From Metridium senile (taxonomy: Eukaryota > Cnidaria > Anthozoa > Actiniaria > Metridiidae), in the NCBI GenBank assembly GCA_949775045.1, contig OX459097.1, positions 13,667,710 through 13,731,709 of the forward strand: a stretch of 64,000 nt of DNA, written 5' to 3'. Position 1 is the stretch's first letter. The number at the start of each line of letters is the position of its first letter. Positions 37,759 to 49,700 of the stretch are shown here, piece by piece. Position numbers and translations under genes: made by a program. The notes beneath the pieces are model-generated. The model worked only from the letters and a program-made list of their open reading frames with translations, had not been told where the DNA came from and made no database searches.

Positions 37759-40700
37759 AACAAGCAAACATACATACAAACAAACGGACAAACAAACAAA
37801 CAAACAAATGGACAAACAAACAAAAAGGAATAAAGGACACCAACATACAAAACAAATTGAGAACAAAAAACGAAAAAAAAGAAGAAAAAAAGCAAGGCTG
37901 AAAATACACTTAGTATTAGCATATGATAAAAAAACATTTATGATTATGTTAGAGATTACAGGTTCTATAGCAACACTACTCTCTACTCTACACTTTTTTT
38001 TCTAAAATTAGCTTTTTTAGTTAGTCAATAAATATAGAAATTAGTGAGAAAACAAGAATTTAAGTTGGAAAAGAAATATTAGTGAAGAAAAAAGAAAGGG
38101 AATAAGAAAAAAGAAAGGGAATAAGAAAAAGAAAGACAATAAGAAAAAAAGGGAATAAGAAAAAAGAAAGGGAATAAGAAAAAAGAAAGGGAATAAGAAA
38201 AAAGAAAGACAATAAGAAAAAAAGGGAATAAGAAAAAAGAAAGGGAATAAGAAAAAAGAAAGACAATAAGAAAAAAGAAAGACAATAAGAAAAAAAGGGA
38301 ATAAGAAAAAAGAAAGGGAATAAGAAAAAAAGGGAATAAGAAAAAATAAAGAGAAATGACAAAGAATAGAAAGAATAAGTTTTGGAAATATCAGTGTAAA
38401 AACAGTAAAAAAGAAATATGAATTACGCTGTAAGAGAATTATTAATTAGCACAAAAGAAAAAGTGAAAAGAGGTTCAAGAGTTGAAAATTTGAATATAAA
38501 GTCCAAAGTAGTATAGGAAGAAATTAAATTTAGTCAAGTATATTTTACCAAGCATTTTACATTAGCGTATGGATCTACCACTCATTAAGTGCATGTTATT
38601 GTGATTTAAAAAAAAGCAAAGCATAAAACCTTCCACATCCGATGAACCATCACCATTAGCCATCGCTGCTCTGGCCCATCCAGACATATAGGTAAGAGAG
38701 TTGCAGCGTCCTATCGTAGCATGTGGTTTTAATTGAGGCTCCGTAAAGCTGACTGAACGACGGAGAGTTTTCACTACTGGTGTAGCAGTAGCCGTTGGGC
38801 TAGGAGTGTCTAAGTGGCAATAATGTATTGTTTACATCAAATACGAATTTATTTATATATAAATTTATATAATGAAATTTGTAACACCGTAAAATATCTT
38901 GACTTAACTTTACTGACGTTGTCTTATTGTGTCTACTCTTTTATTCCAACGAAGGGCTAAAGCTCGAAACGTCAGTAAAGTTAAGTCAACATATTTTACG
39001 ATGTTACACATTTCATTATATTACCTATCGTTTATATCAAACACCGACGCAGCCTACACTAGTTTACTTGCTAGTTTCCATTTGTTTATATATGAATTAC
39101 TTCCCTCTTTACCCCTGGTAAGTCATGCTTTAGAAGAGAAGCAGATGACAATACTACCCTCTCTACCCTGGTTAGTCATATTTTAGTTAATATGACTGGG
39201 ATAAGAGAACCGGATGACAAATGTTACTACCCTCTCTACCCTTGGTCAGTCATGTTTTAGTTTAAAACCTGGAGCAAGAGAATTCAAAGCAGATGTAAAG
39301 ATTACCCTCTTCACTACCTGTCAGTCAAACATCACAACCAGGTCCCTGCTGCACAAAAAAGACTTGAGAAGACTGGGACTAGGGATTGCAGTAGACAAAT
39401 ATTCCCCCTTGTCCAACTCTTGTCATCCAAATATCATACCCAGGTCCCTGGTGCACAAGAAAGACCTGAGAAGACTGGGACTAGGGATGGCAGAAGACAA
39501 ATATTCCTCCTTGTCAACACTGCGGTCAAATGACTATGTATGTGTGACAAAATTTTCACAGCGAAAATTTGCCATTGTAAACATTAGGAATGTTTGGACT
39601 ACAGTGTTTGAAGTCGATTTATAAGAAATTCCCTGAATATATCGGCTTGAAGTTCCATGTACAAATAATGCTATATAATCCAAACTGAGCAGCACAATCA
39701 ATATTTTGTTACCTTTTGATTCAGATTGTGGATGACAAAAAAAAAAAAAACACTCGCAAACCTTAAACGTTCTCCCCACCAATCCCCTCTGAGTAGCACA
39801 ATCAATATTTTGTTACCTTTTGATTCAGATTGTGGATGACAAAAAAACACCACTCGCAAACCTTAAACGTTCTCCCCACCAATCCCCTCTGAGTAGCACA
39901 ATCAGTATTTTGTTACCTTTTGATTCAGATTGTGGATGACAAAAAAAAACACCACTCGCAAACCTTCAACGTTCTCCCCACCAATCCCCTCTGAGTAGCA
40001 CAATCAGTATTTTGTTACCTTTTGATTCAGATTGTGGATGACAAAAAACCACCACTCCCAAACCTTAAACGTTCTCCTCACCAATCCCCTCTGAGTAGCA
40101 CAATCAGTATTGTGTTACCTTTTGATTCAGATTGTGGATGACAAAAAACCACCACTCGCAAACCTTCAACGTTCTCCCCACCAATCCCCTCTGAGTAGCA
40201 CAATCAGTATTTTGTTACCTTTTGATTCAGAACCGCTAACAGAACTAGCAACGCCGCTATCAGGACTAACACTGGTATTACCAGACCCTGCTGTGTCTTG
40301 TACAACATCAAGTACTAAAGGTTTTTTATAGGCTGTTCTTGGGCTCTCCAAGGGATGTGATTCAACTGAGTTAGACCGTGACTTGGATGGGCTGCTCACT
40401 GAATTAGTAACTGAAGTTGAATGTGTTAAGGTTGGTCGCCTTGATGGTGGAAAACCCTAGAAATGACAATATAAGAAGGTTTAGCCTCTTCCGCAAGATA
40501 ATAGGGTGCATTATGGGTCATATATACTACCAGTACCAGAATGCTTTGCCTACTTTCCTACTTTTTGTCACATAATTAGTGTAAATAGACCTCTTTACCT
40601 TACTTGTTTGTTTACCCATTTCAGATCACGTGATGCTACCCTTGGGAGTTGATTCCTTCCACATGTAAATGTTATAACTCGTTCATCATAAAAGAACAAT

Positions 40701-43700
40701 TCTCAAGGGGATGTCACATGGTCTGAAATGGGCAATTTGCATACAGAGGTAAAGAGGTCTATAAGAAAGAAAATTTGTAATGCATCTGTAAAAAATGTTG
40801 ACTTAACTTTACTGACGTTTCAAGCTTTAGTCCTTCATGGGAGTAAAAAGGATTTGGCTAAAGCTCGAAACGTCAGTAAAGTTAAGTCAACATTTTTTAC
40901 GGTGTTACAAATTTCATTATAATACTTATTGTTTATATCAAACATCGATGCAGCCTATACTAGTTTACTTGCTAGTTTCCATGAAAAAATAAAGTTGTCC
41001 AACATGGAAAAATTGATCCTTCATTAATGCATGTTACTTACAGAATGAATTAGTTCATAGCTGAGCCCCAAAAAGTTATGCATGGCCATGAATGTGACTT
41101 GTTGAAGACGCAACATAATAATCTACAAGACAAAACAACAGATAACAAAAACATCAATAGGATAGCAATGAAAATATAAAATAGAGATTACAACAAATGA
41201 CATGTGTTCTTTGTTTGGAAATAGGAATTATGAAATATAAGTTCACATGTAATGCTAGTATTGAGCATTTAAAGCAACCTTATGTGGTGTCATGTGACAT
41301 TTTTTACAGCCCACTCTAAACCACCAACAAAACATCTATACCTGCACAACACGGACTAGAGATTCTGGGTTCTTTTTAAATACTTCTTGGAAAGCTTTAC
41401 CAGGAAGCCTGGAAAAAATGATAGTTATTAGTTAGGTTTTAGCCAAGACAATTATTAAGCTCTTTAACAAGACAAGAGAACTGACATAGAAAAAAGGTAG
41501 ATGAAGATAATTAAAAAAATAGATAGAAATGTTTAAAATTGAAATGTCATTGTAATGTCATTATAGCCATAATGGATATTAAAGGATTATTAACCGAGTG
41601 TGAGGTCTGTACAGGAAAATATCAGACCAAGGTCTTGACGGTACAAAAAAAGACCAAGGTCTGATATTTTCCGTACAGCCGAACAAACAAGGTTAATAAA
41701 TCGTTTATTATATGGCTTTTTTTCTTAGAGATGTATGAGTTCGCAAATATTTTATTGCCGAAAAGGAAAACTTTAACAAAATATTTTTTGCAATACTTTA
41801 CAAGTTGTTTTTAATTGGACCATTGTCATGGTAACGGTCTGAGATGGGAAATTATCAGACCGGAAATCAGCCAATCAGAGCAGGCATACTATCATAGCCA
41901 TATAATAATTGTTGAAGAAACAAGCATACACATAATAAAAATGCTGTTGTGATGCACTCATAATTCAGCATTACAAGAAAGGAGATTTGAAGGGAAAAAA
42001 GATTGGCGGTCGCACTCACTTTAGAACAGTGGAGTCAACTAAAGCTCTGGCACGTATGTGAGGGAGTGCAGCTGGATGACCCTGAATATAAAAACCATAA
42101 CAATATTATAATCAATGTTGATAAAACATTTTGGTGCGTATCATAGTATTGAAGCAGCATATATTTGACTGTTTCAAAAATCAATGATGCAGGCAAAGCT
42201 ACAGTTGACACTGCCATTATGTATATCATAATATCATAAACACATAAGAACAATGTAAACAAGAGAGAAAAATAATGAAATCCTTTGCAGCCTTAGAAGT
42301 GTTGACTGTAGCTTTGGCTATGTATACAATTTATTACAATAACAGCTACAATCATGTGCAAAATACCTTGGGACACTATATCTGGTTTTTACATGAAAAA
42401 TATTTCAACCTCATTTTTCTGTTTCCCCCTCTTCCCCGTATCATTGTTGAGTTGTGTGAATGTAAAATGGTTGTCATTTGAAAGACCAATCAACATTGTT
42501 CAGGGGGGAAGTGGGGGGGGGGGGGGGGGGGGTTTGCAAATCAAATTGATACATTTTTGTATATTTTTTAAAACTCAAACAAAAACACTCATAAATATGT
42601 GACAATGTTCCAACATTTTTGCACGATTGTAGATGTCTAATTAAATGGTTAAAAAATATTAAACCTTTTCTGATATATACTTACAGTAAGAACATCTAGA
42701 ATTCCCAGTATGCTGTATATACTATCACCAGTGACAACCTCTTTCATAGGCATCTCAGTACCATCCTACAGATACATAATAAAAACAATATAATTATTTA
42801 TTAATAATTAGAAAAAAAGCGAATACAAATAACGACATAATTGTACCATCATGTACTTGATAATGTTGTCATGATGACAACAAAATGTCGTAATTTGTAC
42901 TTGCTTGTTTTCTTATTAAATTGTATAAGTAAAGTTCTTCTGATTAGAACAATATTATTTATCATTTTATTGTGATAACTGTGAAACTCTCTTCCTTTCT
43001 CAAAAAGAAAGAAGTATTTCTTAGGGGGTGGGGGTGGGGATGGGTGATGGTTTATAATAAATGTGTAATAGAAGAATAAAATTGAAGAATTTGTGTACAG
43101 CCAAGATATGAAATCTACTTTGAAGAAAACCTAGCTTTCTGCATTGTATACAACATTACTATCATTTTATTGTGAGAACTGTGAAACTCTCTTTCTTCTT
43201 CAACAAGAATGAAGTATTTCTTAGGGGGTGGGGGTGGGTGATGGTTTATAATAAATGTGTAATAGAAGAATAAAATTGAAGAATTTGTGTACAGCCAAAA
43301 TATGAAATCTACTTTGAAGAAAACCTAGCCTTGTGCATTGTATACAACATTACTATCATTTTATTGTAAGAACTGTGAAACTCTCTTTCTTCCTCAACAA
43401 GAATGAAGTATTTCTTAGGGGGTGGGGGTGGGTGATGGTTTATGATAAATGTGTAATAGAAGAATAAAATTGAAGAATTTGTGTACAGCCAAGATATGAA
43501 ATACAAGATATGAAGACAACTTTATGCTATATACTAACATGTAGGATTACAGAAACGTTGCAAATTCACTCAGTACAACAAGACTATTATTTTTAATTAC
43601 CTTCTCTAACAATGAAACACATAATTTTCCATTTTGTACCACATATATAGAATCATCTCCCTGGAAACAAGCAACACAATAATTTATTGAAAAAAAAAGC

Positions 43701-46700
43701 TTTGAGTTTGGATTTAAATGATGAGATGTTATCTGTGTTTCTTATGTGTTGGGGCAATGTGTTCCATAGTTTAGGGGCTGAGATTGAAATAAGTAATAGG
43801 TTTTGACCAGAGGATCTTAGGGTGCGAGCTGGTTAGTAAGGAATTAGTAAGTTAGAAATATAGTCTGGGGCCATGCCATATAGGGCAAAAATAAAAACTT
43901 GGCCTGATAGCCTCAACTACAATGTAGCTATTATAATAGTTGACTTCTTACCTTTCCTTGTTTGAATAACAATGCATTGGCTGGCACTGATTTTGGTTCT
44001 ATGTATTTACACAACTCAAAGAACAGTGGCTTCTCAAAATGACCAAACACCCTATTTCAACAGAAAAAAGAAATTCTCACATATACTATTTAATTTATAA
44101 CTTGAGATACATGTACATAACAGGTTCCCATTTAAATCTGTCCTTTCCCATTTAAATCTGTACTTATGCAAATTGTGTTGATGTGTGCTAAACACACAGT
44201 CAACCAATCAGAGTATATTATTTCTGAAGTGAACTTCTCTGATTGGTTGATCTGTGTGTTTAGCACACATCAACAAAATTTGCATAAGTACAGATTTAAA
44301 TGGGAACCTGTTACATGTATTTACTCCTGTGTTTGTGAATTTCACAATGCTCAAAACAGTTTTGTAAGAAAAAAGCTGTGTATACAAGTATGTAAATTCC
44401 CAAATGGTCACACAGTGTAAGAGGTCCCAATTTCGATGCGAGAGGTCCCGAGCTCAATTCCCAGTGACCTTGCATCCTTGTTTTGAAGCTTTAAATACCT
44501 GTCAAACAGAGCACTGATGGAGAGAGGGAGGTAAAATGAGTGCACCGTCAGCTCTCTGGAAGACTAGCTTCGGCTAAAGGGACTTTCGAAGTAAAATACA
44601 GTTCTTTACTTCTTTTTGCATGTTGTGCTATAACCTACCTGACACTCTTCAACATATAAATAACTTCTGGTGGAAGTTGAGGTTCATTGATATCAACCTG
44701 TTGACAATAAGTAAAGTTATCTTTAGTTAAATAATAGACTTTTACATCATGTTTTCATATAGAAATTTACAGTTTTTAACAGGATGATAAACTGAGAAGT
44801 CAGGGGCATTCAACATCAGGGATATGATGTCTCTAGAAATTTGATGTGCCTTGTCATGACTTGACCGCGTTCATGCCGTGAGAATTTTGAGCAGAACCAG
44901 ATACAAGCCTTTAGATTGGTTACTGCGGTTTTCGACTTTCTGCGAACTCAGACATTCCCACAGCTTGCTGTGAAATACGTTTTTAGCTGCTGTCAATCAA
45001 AATTAATAAGACGGCACCTTTTAAATCCTTGATTGATAGAAGCGAAATACGTACGTATTTTACAACAAGCTGTTGGAAAGTCTGAGTTCGCAGAACGTCG
45101 AAAACAGCAGTAAGAGTAATCTTAAATAGTTATTGTCCATATTATTATATTTTAATATTTAGCAAGAGCAATTTATTACAGTACTCTTGGCTAAAGACAT
45201 GCTGTCATGTACTGACCTCTGCAGCATCTGCCTCAAGAAAACCTGGTGGTGGCTCTTTGAGCTGTCTCTCTGGACCATTTTCATCAAATCTCAACAGCCT
45301 AGGAAGAGATTGAAAACATGAGCATTGTACAATTATCATTTTTAATACACTGTACAAAATTACTTGATTCTGATTGGGCAAAAAGAGTACAATTAAATCG
45401 TAAATTGTACTCTGCAGAGTACCAATTAGTTTTTCAGTATATTGTAAATAAAAAATCGCACAATCTTCTTGTACAATTTGCAATTAAAAGATACTTGTGA
45501 TGTTTTGAAAGTTGTCAAATTGGACTCACTTAATAGGCTCGTCCAATTTTGAAAAATTTCAAAACATCACTCATACCTATTAATTGCAAATTGTACTTTA
45601 AGATTGTACGATTTCCTAGACAGTGGAACCCGCCTTACGGCCACCTGCTTAATACGGCCACCCCATTATTGCGGACAGTTTTTTAGGTCCCTACAAAATG
45701 CATGCCCATACACTTTCTTTAAAATTTACCCGCTTAATACAGCCACCCCGTTAATACGGCCACTTTGGGCTGTCCCTTCAGTGGTCGGATCATCGGCATG
45801 ATTGTCATCATTATCATTTCATCATTAACATCATCATTGTCATTATTACTATCAATATAATTGTCATCATCATCAACTTCATCATTTTCACCTGCTATCA
45901 TCAACATTGTTCATGGTAATCATTGACATCATTTATCATAACCATCTTTACGACCTAATTACCTTTATCATCATCATTACTATCATCATCATCATCATTA
46001 CTATCATCATCATCATAATTACCATCATCACTGTTCATTGTCATCATCATCTACATCATTATTATCATCACAATCATATTTGTCTTATAAAATTGGTACA
46101 TAATAATTATTATAATATCTCTTGAAATTTAATTAAAATCAACTTAGGGTCAAAACACAGTATTTGGAATCTTTACGACCTAATTACCTTTATCATCATT
46201 ATTACTGCCATCATCATCATCATCATTACTATCATCATGAATCAACATAATTACTATCATCATTGTCATCATCATCTGCATCATTATTATCATCACAATC
46301 ATATTTGTCTTATAAAATTGGTACATAATAATTATTACAATATCTCTTCAAATTTAATTAAAATCAACTTAGGGTCAAAACACAGTATTTGGAATCTTTA
46401 CGACCTAATTACCTTTATCATCATTATTACTGCCATCATCATCATCATCATTACTATCATCATGAATCAACATAATTACTATCATCATTGTCATCATCAT
46501 CTGCATCATTATTATCATCACAATCATATTTGTCTTATAAAATTGGTACATAATAATTATTACAATATCTCTTCAAATTTAATTAAAATCAACTTAGGGT
46601 CAAAACACAGTATTTGGAATGTTACGGAGGGGAAGACAAAACTTTTTCTTTACCTGTAGTTACTTAACTATAGAATATTTTACCATAATTGCATGTTAAC

Positions 46701-49700
46701 ATCACAGATACCTACCAGTACTACAGGCAAATGTACAAACATCTGTATCTCTATAAAAAATGTCAAGTGTTACAGAGAGGAACAGAGAAACCAAAATACT
46801 GTGTTTTGACCCCTTACTATCTATATTACTATCTTTAATATAAACTTTCAATTTTTTATGTTAAAAAGCAAATAATATAATTTAATATACACCTACTTGC
46901 AAGAACGTTGTCATACGAAAAAAGAACATTTGTATTTAGTGGGTAATTAGGAATAAATTAAAAGAACAAAAGATGATTACTGAAGCTGAACTCTTTCTTT
47001 TGTACTTTTAATTTATTCCTAACACACTAAATACAAATGTTCTTTTTGTGTATGGCAACCTTCTTGCAAGTAGGTGTATGTAATTTACTTAAAAAAATAC
47101 ATTTCAAATTGGATGATAATTTTTAAGAAATTAAAGGAGCTTTTTCCACAAAATGCTGTTTCTGACAATACATTCAGAAAATCAGTACAGTAAAAACCCG
47201 CATTGAAGAACACACGATTTTCGGTTCAAGCTGCTTTTGTTCTTATATATCTTATATATTGTTCTTATACATGTATATGGTACTTTGTTGACCAAATTTC
47301 AGCCTGATTGTTCTTAATCCACTTGTTCTTTTATGCGGGTTTGTACTGTAATATTAATGTCAGTATTATTTTAAAACCATGAAATGTTAGATACATCATT
47401 TGCAATAGATAAAAAAGTGGCTTGTTGCAAAGTAAATAAAGCCTGATTTGAATTTGACAAGTTAGCTCACTTGCAGATGAAATTACATAAAAAAATATGA
47501 TAACTAGAGCTAAAAAATGCATGTTATTTCTTACCGAAAAGGCCAATTAATGCATGGCCATACAAGGTTCACATCAAGACATGTATTTAGCAGATCTCTA
47601 GCAAAGTCTGGGACCGATTCCATCACATTACTGTTTAACAGTGCAAAAACTGCAAATTTGCTATTTTAATCTTTGCAAATATGATGCTGAATATCTCACA
47701 GATGTCGCTGTAGTGAAGCTGAGTCCTTTATATCTTGCAGTGGGTAGCTTTTGGTGTTTTATTTTAAGCAAGTTTGGAGGAAAAATGTCAAATTTTGCAC
47801 TTGAAATGACTAGGTTTCTCATCAAAACAGGCCAAGTCTGACACATTAGATATTAATAATTCAGCCAAGAAACTGGTAATGTTGAAGAGCCTACAGCAGG
47901 TAAAAGAGCTAAGACAACAGGTGCCACATTGTTTGAAGGATATAAGAAAAGAACAATATTTTTACAAAAGTGAGGTAGGCCTTAAATTGGTAGACTTTAA
48001 ACACTTTAAAACAATGAAATAACAGTAAAAAGAAATAATACTTTTACTTAATAATTACATTACTTGCAATAAAGATGTTTTATGGAAGTTTTTAGTGGAT
48101 TAGTTCGATTTGCATGTTAGACATTTAATATTGTAATGACTTAAAATAGGTATTATTTAATGTTATGCAAAGATGTCAAATTCTTGTCTAAATAATTTGC
48201 TTAATTTGAATATTAGTTATAACTGGTAAATAGCATATTTCAAATCAAGATAAGAAATGTGTAATCCTTATAATACAAATATCATTTATTTCATAAGTAT
48301 AATGTCATTTCTTTGTCTCTGAGTCAATAAAATTAATATATTTATTTTATATAACTTAATACTACTAAATAATAATAACATTTATTCAAAATTTGTTGAA
48401 ATATAAAACCTTTGAAACTTTCTCCTGAATGTCCTGAAAAGGTTTGGACCACAAAGTTTCAACTGCTACTGCTACTTTTCATCGCATGATGCATGAAGTC
48501 TACCCATCGCCTGGTCCAGTCTACCTAATGCCTGGCCAATCTACCTTAGTATTGCCTGATGAAGACTAGCAGTAGCAGTCAAATTATTGTGGATCATTCA
48601 TGAGACAAGTGAATAACAATTTATTATCTTATATTCACAATGAATAACCTTTATAATTATATTTTTCTAATGTATCTGTATTTCCCTTATATACCAAAAT
48701 GCATTTCAATTCTTTATAATTTTATTATTTACAGTGCGAATCAAAAAACCGTGAGCACCCAGAAATATTTTAGAAATCGTTTATTGTTCGTATAGCAACT
48801 CACAAACAACTCTAACTACAAAAAGTTTATCATACTACACATCATTCAAACTTCTTGACGTGATATAGTAATTTCTGAGTTGTTCAACGAACAAAAAACG
48901 ATTTTTAAAATAATTCTAGGTGCCCACGGTTTTGTGATTCGCACTGTAATATTTAGTAAAATTTGGAATAATTTTACAGTGAGGATACTCGAACCATGAA
49001 CACTTGACTATGTTTTTGTTATTATTTTCTGAACCTTCTACTGCTCTGAAACCTCTTAAAGTGTTCATAATAAACTTTATTTCTATCCAATTCGCTCAAG
49101 GGTTGTGGGTTCAAAAAAGTGACAAAATCACTCAAAGTGTTCATGGTTAGAGTGTCCTCACTGTAAATATTTATAATGCTTAATTATTTTATATCTTTAA
49201 GGTAAAAAATTATGATAATAACTGATGATTGTGTCTTTATCCATTAAATGAATACAAACACTTGGCAGCCAGCCAATCAGCTTCAGTTTTAGATGAATAT
49301 TAAATGAGCTAGCCAATCAGTTTGCTTGTTATACCTATTATTTTATAAATAAAACCACCTTTTCATAAAATTTAAAATGCTCATTAGACAATACTATTGT
49401 AATTGTATTTGAATCAATCATATAGTCATGCTAATTGTACTAAATGTAGACCGATTCGAAATATGGCGGCCTGCAATTGTTCTTGACTGACTAGCCTCGT
49501 GTTCATGATGGAATACAATGGAGTTTTTACATGAATGAGAGGCTAGTGAGTCAATAACAATAGTTATTCAAATTGGTCGCCATATTTCGATTCGGTGTAT
49601 AGACAGTATATACTGTCTAGAAAACAATGAAGCGATTAATGTGCACTGCAATAATAATAAAGTTTATTTCTAGATAGTGTCATTTCCTTAGTTATTCACT

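Noticed and set aside
39214..39624. 136-codon frame with repeated [12 protein letters not shown]
   Set aside because: An approximately 120-bp tandem repeat in a PNPLA6/7 intron, on the opposite strand to the gene; no splice or family support.
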